Assembly (NCBI RefSeq): GCF_001550095.1
Contig: NZ_LRUC01000004.1
Coordinates: forward strand, 62,001 to 126,000
Direction: 5' to 3'
Length of the DNA stretch: 64,000 bases
Source of the DNA: Celeribacter ethanolicus
GTDB lineage: Bacteria > Pseudomonadota > Alphaproteobacteria > Rhodobacterales > Rhodobacteraceae
Shown here: one piece after another, positions 25,080 through 32,118 of the stretch
Numbering within the stretch: the first letter of the stretch is position 1
Layout of the letters: every line of letters starts with the position of its first letter
The notes under the pieces: generated by a model
What the model was told of the DNA's origin: nothing
The model's input: the letters and a program-made list of their open reading frames with translations, nothing else
Databases searched by the model: none
Translations under genes and position numbers: made by a program

Positions 25080-26006
25080 TCAGCTCAGCGGCTGAACCCC
25101 CGGCGCCTCTCCGGCACAGCCCGCCCCGGGCGCTTCGACTTCGAGCGTGGAATGAGCGATGCCGAAACGGTCGCGCAGAACCCGCTTGAGCGCCCCAAGC
25201 ACTTCGGCCGGATCGCCTGCGGTCACCACATGCGCCTCGACGGAGGTGCGGTGTTCGTCGATCTGCCAGAGATGCACATGGTGCACATCCTCGACCGCCT
25301 CGACCTCGGCCATGGCGCGCGCCACGTCCCCCGCCCTGTGCCCTTCCGGCGCGCCGAGCATCAGGATTCGGATCACCGGGCGGATTTCGACGAAGGCGTG
25401 CATGAGGATATAGACCGCGATCAGGATGGTCAGGATCGGGTCGATCAACCGCCAGTCCCACAACAGGATCACCACGCCACCGACGATCACCGCCACCGAG
25501 GTCCCGGCATCGGCGAGGTTGTGCAGGAAGGCGGCGCGGATGTTCAGACTGTCCTTCGACATGGCCCAGGTGAGCGCCGCCGTCACCAGATCGACGACAA
25601 GCGCAATCCCCGCGATGATCACAACGGTCCAGCCCGCCACCTCCGGCGGGTTGAACAGGCGCGAAACCCCTTCGGCGAAGAGATAGACCGAGATCACCAC
25701 CAATGTGGTGTAATTGACCATCGCTGCCACGACCTCCGCCCGCCCGTATCCAAAGGTCATCGCACCGTCGCGGGGCCGCCGTGCGATCTTGCGCGCGCCA
25801 AAGGCGATGACGAGGGAAATCGCATCCGAGAGGTTGTGGATCGCATCGGCGATCAGGGCCATGGAGCCGGAGATCACCCCGCCGACGATCTGCGCAACGG
25901 TCAGCAACAGATTGACGGCAATCGCCCCCGCAACGCGCGCGTCGCCCGCATCCGGGGCGATGTGGTGGTGATGGTGATGTGTGTGAGCATGATGATCATG
26001 AGCCAT
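25080..26006 (-). CDS. Cation diffusion facilitator metal exporter (ZnT-like)
   Basis: About 308 residues. A His-rich N-terminus (HDHHAHTHHHHHHIAPD) is followed by six membrane helices. HNLSDAISLVIAF in helix 2 and HNLADAGTSVAVI in helix 5 supply the HxxxD metal sites typical of Zn2+/Cd2+ exporters. The cytoplasmic C-terminal domain has VHHVHLWQIDEHRTSVEAHV, the dimerising metal-sensing fold. It should export zinc or similar divalent ions in exchange for protons. ATG at 26006 is preferred (AGG six bases before it); another ATG four codons upstream has its GGAG too close. Convergent with the isomerase gene, 4 bases apart. Confidence 0.92.
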   Translation of the reverse strand: MAHDHHAHTHHHHHHIAPDAGDARVAGAIAVNLLLTVAQIVGGVISGSMALIADAIHNLSDAISLVIAFGARKIARRPRDGAMTFGYGRAEVVAAMVNYTTLVVISVYLFAEGVSRLFNPPEVAGWTVVIIAGIALVVDLVTAALTWAMSKDSLNIRAAFLHNLADAGTSVAVIVGGVVILLWDWRLIDPILTILIAVYILMHAFVEIRPVIRILMLGAPEGHRAGDVARAMAEVEAVEDVHHVHLWQIDEHRTSVEAHVVTAGDPAEVLGALKRVLRDRFGIAHSTLEVEAPGAGCAGEAPGVQPLS

Positions 26007-26381
26007 GGACCTATCCATGCTCCAATACACGGGAAATACCAGAGGAAATTGCGCCACAGCCGCGGGCGGAACTCGCACCCGATGTGTCCCGGACAGGCCT
26101 GACGTGGCTTTATTCCCAAACCGTCGCGCAAGACATCTCACTTATGTGTGAATACGCACATTGCTACAATTTTCACATCAATATAAAAATTTTGGCGATT
26201 TCCAGTCAAAATCCCGAAAATGTGATCAGCTTTTTCGCACATCATTAAGTCATATTTTGAATATTAGTTCGTATTTACACAAGAACAACAAAACCCTAAA
26301 TTCATTTTCATCGAACGGCGCAAAAATACACAGACCGCGCCGGACACCATTAAAGACACAGATACACAAAGGACCAAAACA
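26007..26381. other. AT-rich divergent intergenic region
   Basis: 375 bases between the CDF exporter and a secreted-protein gene, with no credible gene. From about 26105 to 26350 it is much richer in A/T than its surroundings and should hold both promoters. It contains the near-palindrome ATGTGTG-AATA-CGCACAT (26144-26161) and a second CGCACAT near 26236. Confidence 0.5.
26144..26161. promoter_or_regulatory. Near-palindrome, candidate operator
   Basis: ATGTGTG and CGCACAT match at six of seven positions around a 4-base spacer, 138 bases before the CDF exporter start. A metal-responsive regulator would fit the position, but it does not match a consensus I know. Confidence 0.3.
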
Positions 26382-26723
26382 ATGACCTTCTCTCTGAAAA
26401 CTCTCTCCGCCGCCGCCATCGTTGCCGTTGCAGGTTCCGCCGCTTTCGCTGGCCCGAACTACATCATCCCCGGCGACCAGAGCGATCTGAAAACCGTGGC
26501 TTCCGTGGACCTCGTGCGCGCCGATGAAAACGCCACGCTGCAAGTCTACAACTTCCACGGCGGCGAACGCGGCGCCCTGCTCGGTGCCGCCGATGTGAAC
26601 GCTGGCGCAAACACCAACGTCAAAGTGCGTCTGACCGCCGCTCCGACCTCCGACGTGGAATTCGTTCTGGTTGGCAGCAACGGCACGCCGCTCGCAATCA
26701 AAACCGCCGACACCTACCAATAA
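26382..26723 (+). CDS. Small secreted protein, unknown function
   Basis: 113 residues with a signal peptide (MTFSLKTLSAAAIVAVAGSAAFA). The mature ~90 residues look like a small beta-sandwich (ATLQVYNFHGGERGALLGAA ... VNAGANTNVKVRL ... VEFVLVGSNGTPLAIKTAD). Codon use is strongly biased to C-ending, frequently used codons and a long AT-rich region precedes it, suggesting high expression. No cysteine and no catalytic motif. I do not recognise the family. AAGGACCAAAACA precedes the ATG. Confidence 0.75.
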   Translation: MTFSLKTLSAAAIVAVAGSAAFAGPNYIIPGDQSDLKTVASVDLVRADENATLQVYNFHGGERGALLGAADVNAGANTNVKVRLTAAPTSDVEFVLVGSNGTPLAIKTADTYQ

Positions 26724-26775
26724 GCGGTCGGCAAACCTCCGGGGGGCGCCTGCGCCCTTCCCCACGACACACACG

Positions 26776-26807
26776 AAAACGCCGCCGGGTTTCCCGACGG
26801 CGTTTTT
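26776..26807 (+). terminator. Bidirectional intrinsic terminator
   Basis: AAAACGCCGCCGGG pairs with CCCGACGGCGTTTT with one mismatch and a 3-base loop, followed by T; lies between convergent genes. Confidence 0.85.
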
Positions 26808-26826
26808 CCACAAACGGGGCTTGCGA

Positions 26827-27054
26827 TCAGGAGCGCCGCAACGCCTCCACCACGGCGGCAAGTCCGATCAGCAGTGCCGGCTGGAATGTGGCAGCAGCGA
26901 AACTCAGGAGAAAGTTGATCAAAGCATATCCGCTGCCCAACGCCCCCGTGCGGGCACTTGCGTAAGAACTGACCATCACCCCCATGACTTGCGCCACGAA
27001 CAAAAGCACCGCAATCCCCACAAGGATGCGCGGGGCGTCTTCAATGATTTTCAT
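26827..27054 (-). CDS. Small membrane protein, unknown function
   Basis: 75 residues with two hydrophobic helices (ILVGIAVLLFVAQVMGVMV and INFLLSFAAATFQPALLIGL) linked by a short Ser/Ala/Gly loop and ending VVEALRRS. The ATG at 27054 is preceded by AAGAGGAAATC, a good ribosome-binding site, which supports expression. It follows the sulfotransferase gene on the same strand after 28 bases and may be co-transcribed with it. Function unknown. Confidence 0.65.
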   Translation of the reverse strand: MKIIEDAPRILVGIAVLLFVAQVMGVMVSSYASARTGALGSGYALINFLLSFAAATFQPALLIGLAAVVEALRRS

Positions 27055-27082
27055 GATTTCCTCTTGAATGTCTGGACAAATA

Positions 27083-27901
27083 TCAGTCGCCGAGCTTTGC
27101 ATGCACCTCGGCCAGATCTATCTCACCGGTCGGCATCTTGTTGGCCGGGTTTTCGAAATCGTATTTGAAAAGCTGGAAATCCTTTTTGTAGATTTCCCAC
27201 ATCAGATGCATCGAAAGGTCGTCAAAATAATCCTCCACCGGATGCAGCCGCTTCGGCCCATGACCCTCGGATTCGTTGAAGCGCGGAATTTGCGCCAGGT
27301 CGACCGGATAGGGTGTCTCGATATGATCGAGCACCTCCTGCATGCCCTCGTTGAATTTCTCGGTGAAGAAAATCTTGTCGTAAGTGCCGCCGTTCACAAT
27401 GAACGTGGACACATGCCCCGCCATCGCGGACCAGTGAATGTCCGGGTCCATCGGGCGGCGAAAACGGATGGTGTCGCGCACGAACAAAAGGAATCGGCGG
27501 AAGCTGGCGATCTGGTCGAACTCCTGCTTGCCGTCCTCGCCGCCGACCTCGATACCGTATTTCTGGATGAGCTGTGGCACGAGCTTGCCGCGATAGCGGC
27601 TGCCGTTGCGCTGAATGCCACAGATCTTGTCGAAAAACGATGACAAAACCCGGGTGTAGGGATTGCGCACACAGGTGAAGGCATAGGATTTATGCGCCAG
27701 GACATTGGCTTCGATCGGCGCCTGGCTTTCTTCTTGCGACCATTTGTGCAGGCGATCCTTGCTGTCGTGAATGTCACCGTCGAAGAACTCGCCGTGGTCG
27801 GAATAGAACATGATCTGACCGATGGTCGAACAGGCACATTTCGGGACAACGCGGTATACCACGCTCTCGCTTTCGGTCATCCAGGTTCCGGGAAAGCCCA
27901 T
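27083..27901 (-). CDS. Sulfotransferase family protein (Sulfotransfer_2-like)
   Basis: About 272 residues. VYRVVPKCACSTIGQIMF near the N-terminus is the PAPS 5'-phosphosulfate loop of the Sulfotransfer_2 (carbohydrate sulfotransferase) type, and KSYAFTCVRNPYTRVLSSF is the 3'-phosphate loop (RxPxxR-S). It should transfer sulfate from PAPS to a glycan or lipid. It is divergent from a GT14-type glycosyltransferase at 28036, which suggests joint work on a surface polysaccharide (inference). ATG at 27901 is preferred; GTG three codons upstream is possible. Confidence 0.85.
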   Translation of the reverse strand: MGFPGTWMTESESVVYRVVPKCACSTIGQIMFYSDHGEFFDGDIHDSKDRLHKWSQEESQAPIEANVLAHKSYAFTCVRNPYTRVLSSFFDKICGIQRNGSRYRGKLVPQLIQKYGIEVGGEDGKQEFDQIASFRRFLLFVRDTIRFRRPMDPDIHWSAMAGHVSTFIVNGGTYDKIFFTEKFNEGMQEVLDHIETPYPVDLAQIPRFNESEGHGPKRLHPVEDYFDDLSMHLMWEIYKKDFQLFKYDFENPANKMPTGEIDLAEVHAKLGD

Positions 27902-28035
27902 ATTTACCACAACTCCGTTTATGTCGCGACACCCGCGCGCCTTTTCGCTTTAAAAGCAAATTCGCCTTGATTATTCAATGATTGGTTACGCTTGTATGTG
28001 AACAATGCGTTAGAAATGAGGTTACGGTTTCCAAT

Positions 28036-29613
28036 ATGGCACGAATTGCCTTCATCTTGCTGTGCCATAAGGACCCGGAAGCGATCATAGATCAAGCCCG
28101 GCGTCTGACCCGTGCGGGCGACTACATCGCCATCCATTTCGACGCGCGCGGCGGCAAGGAAGCGTTCGAGGCGATCCGGGAAGGGCTCAAGGACAATCCC
28201 AACGTCGCCTATGCCACCAAGCGGATCAAATGCGGCTGGGGGGAATGGAGCCTTGTCGAAGCCACGCTTTACGCGATTGAGGCGGCGGAGGCGGCCTTTC
28301 CGCGCGCCACGCATTTCTACATGCTCTCGGGCGATTGTATGGCGATCAAGACCGCCGAATATATCCACGATTACCTCGACCGCGAGGATGTGGATGTCAT
28401 CGAAAGCTTCGACTTTTTCGAGAGCGACTGGATCAAGACCGGGATCAAGGAAGAGCGGCTGATCTATCGCCACTGGTTCAATGAGCGCACGCATAAGTGG
28501 CTGTTTTATCAAAGCTTCTGGATGCAGCGGCGGCTTGGCCTGCAACGCGAGATCCCCGAGGATCTGCAAATCATGATCGGCTCGCAATGGTGGTGCCTGC
28601 GCCGCCGCACGATCGAATGGATTCTCGATTTCACCCGGAGCCGCAAGGATGTGATGAAATTCTTCCGCACCACATGGATTCCCGACGAGACATTCTTTCA
28701 GACCCTCGTGCGCCATCTCGTGCCGGAAAACGAGATCAAGACGCGAACGCTCACCTTTCTGATGTTCACCGATTACGGCATGCCCGTGGTGTTCTATAAC
28801 GACCACTACGACCTTCTCCTGTCGCAGGATTATCTGTTCGCTCGGAAAATCTCTCCCGAAGCCAAGGAGTTGAAAAAACGCTTGGGCGATCTGTTCGCTG
28901 CCACCGGGGTCGAGTTCCAGATTTCCAACGAAGGGCGGTCGCTGTTCAACTTCCTCACCGGGCGCGGACGGGACGGGCGGCGGTTCGCGCAACGCTTCTG
29001 GGAGACCGAAAGCACACTGGGCCGGGACCGCGAGCTTTTGATGATCGTCTGCAAGAAATGGCACGTCGCCAAGCGACTGGTCTCACGGATCAAGGATCAC
29101 TCCGACATTCCCTGTCTCGAATATCTGTTCAACGAGGAAAACACCAACCTGCCCGATCTCGGAGGCATCGAGAAAAGCCTCGAGAAACGCACCCGGCACC
29201 GGCGGGCCTGGGTGCGGATGCTGTTCGACTATTTCGACGCCGACAAGATGGTGGTCTGTCTCGACCCGCAGGGCATCGAACTGATCCGCGATTTCAATGC
29301 CGACCGCTCCGGCACGCGGGTGCTTGAGATCGACTGCGAGTTCACCGACGACTATCTGGCGGGTCACGCCAAACGCACCGGGCTTGCGGGGGAACAGACG
29401 CCCGAAGAGGCGCTCCAGCGCCTGTTGCCGACGATCCGCGCCGACATCAATCACGAGAGCGACCGCATCCGCGACGCCGAATTCGACCATTACGAGCGCA
29501 TCTCGCAATCCAGCACCCCGGAGGAAAATGCGCGCCCCCTTGCCCGCTTCCTCGGCATTCCCGAAGAAACCGCGCGCGAGATCGTCTCGATGCACTACCT
29601 GTTTTCCGACTGA
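28036..29613 (+). CDS. GT14-type (beta-1,6-N-acetylglucosaminyltransferase-like) glycosyltransferase
   Basis: 525 residues. The N-terminal half (about 1-270) matches the core-2/I-branching GT14 fold: ARIAFILLCHKDPEAIIDQ, then IHFDARGG, CGWGEWSLVEATLYAIEAA, THFYMLSGDCMAIKT, GSQWWCLRRRTIEWIL and WIPDETFFQTLV, including the conserved SG(D) and SQWW motifs. The C-terminal half (about 300-525) resembles DUF5928, a family-specific extension of unknown role (LLMIVCKKWHVAKRLVSRIK, VVCLDPQGIELIRDFN). No signal peptide; cytoplasmic action on a nucleotide-sugar substrate is expected. Paired divergently with a sulfotransferase gene. Confidence 0.82.
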   Translation: MARIAFILLCHKDPEAIIDQARRLTRAGDYIAIHFDARGGKEAFEAIREGLKDNPNVAYATKRIKCGWGEWSLVEATLYAIEAAEAAFPRATHFYMLSGDCMAIKTAEYIHDYLDREDVDVIESFDFFESDWIKTGIKEERLIYRHWFNERTHKWLFYQSFWMQRRLGLQREIPEDLQIMIGSQWWCLRRRTIEWILDFTRSRKDVMKFFRTTWIPDETFFQTLVRHLVPENEIKTRTLTFLMFTDYGMPVVFYNDHYDLLLSQDYLFARKISPEAKELKKRLGDLFAATGVEFQISNEGRSLFNFLTGRGRDGRRFAQRFWETESTLGRDRELLMIVCKKWHVAKRLVSRIKDHSDIPCLEYLFNEENTNLPDLGGIEKSLEKRTRHRRAWVRMLFDYFDADKMVVCLDPQGIELIRDFNADRSGTRVLEIDCEFTDDYLAGHAKRTGLAGEQTPEEALQRLLPTIRADINHESDRIRDAEFDHYERISQSSTPEENARPLARFLGIPEETAREIVSMHYLFSD

Positions 29614-29732
29614 GCCTTTTTCGTTTAATCTGAAACGGATTGAACGAAAACGTCACCACATCGCTTTGCGATTGCGACGTTTTGAAAACCTGAGTACCTC
29701 GGATTTCGAGACACGCTGCAAGGGAGGCCACG

Positions 29733-30110
29733 ATGCCCTACACCTATGACGATCAGAATATCTTTGCGAAAATCCTGCGTGGCGAGATCCCCGCGAAGCC
29801 GGTTTTCGAAAGCGAGCACACACTGGCCTTCCCCGACATTTCGCCGAAGAAAAAGGCCCATGTGCTGGTGATCCCGAAAGGCCCCTACCGCTGCTACGAC
29901 CATTTCGTACAGGCGGCCTCCGATGCCGAACAGCTCGATTTCTTTCGCTCCGTGGCCAAGGTGGCCGAACGTGTGGGCGTGGCCGAATCCGCGGGCGGTG
30001 ACGGGTTTCGCCTGATCACCAACTCCGGCGCGAACTCGCATCAGGAAGTGCCGCATTTCCACGTCCACCTCCTGGGCGGCGAACCCTGCGGGCCGCTGGT
30101 CTGCGACTGA
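29733..30110 (+). CDS. HIT-family (HINT-like) nucleotide-binding protein
   Basis: 125 residues with NIFAKILRGEIPAKPVFE at the start and the histidine triad HFHVHLLGG near the C-terminus, preceded by NSGANSHQEV. HINT proteins hydrolyse adenosine phosphoramidates such as AMP-lysine. The length is typical for the family. CAAGGGAGGCCACG precedes the ATG. A terminator follows the stop. Confidence 0.93.
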   Translation: MPYTYDDQNIFAKILRGEIPAKPVFESEHTLAFPDISPKKKAHVLVIPKGPYRCYDHFVQAASDAEQLDFFRSVAKVAERVGVAESAGGDGFRLITNSGANSHQEVPHFHVHLLGGEPCGPLVCD

Positions 30111-30130
30111 GATTTACATCATATCATGAG

Positions 30131-30156
30131 AAAACCCCGCGAAACGCGGGGTTTTT
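30131..30156 (+). terminator. Intrinsic terminator after the HIT gene
   Basis: AAAACCCCGCG pairs perfectly with CGCGGGGTTTT around AAA, followed by T; outer A/T runs on both sides make it usable for the convergent ABC gene too. Confidence 0.88.
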
Positions 30157-30159
30157 ATT

Positions 30160-30182
30160 GAGTATTTCAACCATCGGAAAAC
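30160..30182 (+). repeat. Dispersed GAGTATTT repeat, copy 4
   Basis: GAGTATTTCAACCATCGGAA directly behind the terminator, closest to the copies at 34985 and 43598, which share CCATC followed by GAAAA. Confidence 0.6.
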
Positions 30183-30188
30183 CGGATC

Positions 30189-31121
30189 TCATTTCCCTGA
30201 GGTCAGATTGACGAAGACGTCTTCCAGATCGGGCTCCATCGTGCGCACATCGCCAATGGTGATCCCCGCCGCCTGCACCGCGTCGATGATCGCACCGACC
30301 GAGGTCTGACGCCGGGAAAAATCGAAGGACAGCGTGCCATCCCGGCGCCGCTCCATCTTGACGCCTTCGGGCAGGCCCACGATCTCGGGGGCCGCGCCCT
30401 CCGGTTCGATCACAAGCGTCTTGGCATCCATCATCCCCAGCAGGTTTTTCGTCGTGTCGCGCTTGATCAGCTCGCCATGATTGATGATGGCGATCTCGTC
30501 ACACATCTCCTGCGCCTCTTCGAGGTAATGCGTGGTCAGGATGATCGTCATGCCGCGCTCTTCGTTAAGCTTGCGGACATTGGTCCAGAGCATCTGACGC
30601 AGCTCGATATCGACCCCTGCGGTGGGTTCGTCGAGCACGAGGATCTGCGGGTTGTGCACCAGCGCCTTGCCAAGCAAAAGCCGCCGCCGCATCCCGCCCG
30701 AAAGCGTCCGGGCATAGGAATCGGCCTTGTCGGTCAACCCGATCAATTCAAGAATCTCATCGGTGCGCCGATCGCGTTTCGGCACGCCATAAAGCCCGGC
30801 CTGCACCTCAAGCGCGCCACGCGGAGTGAAGAACGGATCGAGGTTCAGTTCCTGCGGCATCACCCCGATGGCGGCGCGCGACTGACGCGGGTTCACATCC
30901 TGATCGAAGCCCCAGATCTTCACCCGACCGGAGGTCTTGATCACCAGCCCGGCAAGGATGTTGATCATCGTCGACTTGCCCGCACCGTTCGGCCCCAGCA
31001 GGCCAAAGATCGAGCCTTGCGGGATGCTCAAATCCACTCCCTTGAGCGCCTCTTTCGGCGCCTGCCCCTTGCCCCCCGCATAAGTCTTGCGCAGGGCTTC
31101 GATCTCGATTGCGTGTCTCAT
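30189..31121 (-). CDS. ABC transporter ATP-binding protein (CcmA/YadG type), no permease nearby
   Basis: 310 residues. Walker A GLLGPNGAGKST, signature LSGGMRRRLLLGKAL, Walker B ILVLDEPTAGVD and switch His in ILTTHYLEEAQEMCDE. This is the CcmA-like ATPase group that works with an ABC-2 type membrane permease to export drugs, lipids or polysaccharides. A C-terminal 80-residue extension (LVIEPEGAAPEIVGLPEG ...) is usual for the group. No ABC-2 permease gene is adjacent, so its partner must be elsewhere. Confidence 0.92.
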   Translation of the reverse strand: MRHAIEIEALRKTYAGGKGQAPKEALKGVDLSIPQGSIFGLLGPNGAGKSTMINILAGLVIKTSGRVKIWGFDQDVNPRQSRAAIGVMPQELNLDPFFTPRGALEVQAGLYGVPKRDRRTDEILELIGLTDKADSYARTLSGGMRRRLLLGKALVHNPQILVLDEPTAGVDIELRQMLWTNVRKLNEERGMTIILTTHYLEEAQEMCDEIAIINHGELIKRDTTKNLLGMMDAKTLVIEPEGAAPEIVGLPEGVKMERRRDGTLSFDFSRRQTSVGAIIDAVQAAGITIGDVRTMEPDLEDVFVNLTSGK

Positions 31122-31317
31122 GCATTCCCTTTCCGGGGCCGAGTGCCCGCGGTTTGCCTCTTGTCCGCATCCCGCGGATGACTATCATGCAGGCCTGATC
31201 TAGGCGGTCTCTGGGCACTCGGCAACCGCACGGGCCACACAGCCCCCCTTGCAAAGACCCACACGCTCCGCCAAAGACTGTGCTGACCGCACGTTCAAAG
31301 CAAAAGGAACGACAGAG

Positions 31318-31500
31318 ATGACGATTGAAGCGCCGGAAACCGAAGTGGTCTCCTCCTGGAAAGTGGCCTGCGATGGGGGCGAGGGCGCGCTTGGACATCC
31401 GCGCGTCTGGCTCGTGATTCCGCATGACACGGGGTTTGTCGAATGCCCCTATTGCGACAAGAAATACATCCACGAAAGCGCCCGCCTCAGCGACGCGTGA
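31318..31500 (+). CDS. Zinc-finger domain protein (zf-CHCC, NDUFS6-like)
   Basis: 60 residues with the zf-CHCC pattern: [15 protein letters not shown] provides Cys and His ligands and [10 protein letters not shown] the CxxC pair. The fold is shared with the NDUFS6 accessory subunit of complex I, and alphaproteobacterial members are its presumed ancestors, so a respiratory-complex role is plausible. The ATG at 31318 follows GACAGAG; the open frame further upstream does not look coding. Confidence 0.85.
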   Translation: MTIEAPETEVVSSWKVACDGGEGALGHPRVWLVIPHDTGFVECPYCDKKYIHESARLSDA

Positions 31501-31576
31501 GCGATTTTTCCGGAATGTTCTCTTTTCATTAAGGCTTGGCCTGTAACGTCTTTCCAACAGACTTGGGAGACGCATC

Positions 31577-31999
31577 ATGCCTTCGGCCCGTCAAATCGCG
31601 CTCGTGCGCAACAATTTCCGGGCGCTTTCACCGAAGCGACCGGATATTTTTATCCCTGTCTACGACCGGCAAGTCGGGGAAGATCCCAAGGCCGCAGCGC
31701 AATATGACGGCAGCCTGTGCCAACGTGCACGCGTGCTGGACGGGCTGATCGAACTCGCACTTCTCTCGGCCGATCATCCCACCGCCCTGTTTGCGACATT
31801 GCACAAGATGGGGCAGGACTATGCGCATTACGGCTCGTGGCGTGAAAAGCACCCCTTCCTGATCGGGCAAATCATCAAGGCCTTTGCCGAAGCGACCGAT
31901 ACGAATTGGACGGACGAATTGGCCGACGCCTGGGAGCAATTCCTCTATTTCATGGCGGAAGGCATGCTCGAAGGGGTGAATTCCTCCCGCGTGGCCTGA
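31577..31999 (+). CDS. Globin-like protein with atypical proximal region
   Basis: 140 residues, all-helical. SARQIALVRNNFRALSPKRPDIF and FIPVYDRQVGEDP resemble helices A-B of single-domain bacterial globins; LFATLHKMGQDYAHYGSWRE and WTDELADAWEQFLYFMAEGML resemble helices F and H. By alignment to VHb-type globins (H-x-x-A-G-V), the proximal histidine position falls on Tyr82, with His84 two residues later, so haem binding by the usual ligand is doubtful. It may be a haem-less or unusually ligated globin, or a sensor. Family assignment is from pattern only. GGGAGACGCATC precedes the ATG. Confidence 0.6.
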   Translation: MPSARQIALVRNNFRALSPKRPDIFIPVYDRQVGEDPKAAAQYDGSLCQRARVLDGLIELALLSADHPTALFATLHKMGQDYAHYGSWREKHPFLIGQIIKAFAEATDTNWTDELADAWEQFLYFMAEGMLEGVNSSRVA

Positions 32000-32053
32000 G
32001 CGGGCAGGCGAAGGACAAAATGGCGCGCAAGCGCTCCGCCCCGGCTTAGGTGC

Positions 32054-32081
32054 TTGCAGCCGGTCCGGGCTTCCGTGTTAT
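32054..32081 (+). promoter_or_regulatory. Candidate promoter of polA
   Basis: TTGCAG and TGTTAT, 16 bases apart, lie 38 bases before the polA start; agreement with -35/-10 consensus is moderate. Confidence 0.35.
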
Positions 32082-32118
32082 CAAGGCGCGAATGAAACCG
32101 GGACGGGAAACGCGCAAC

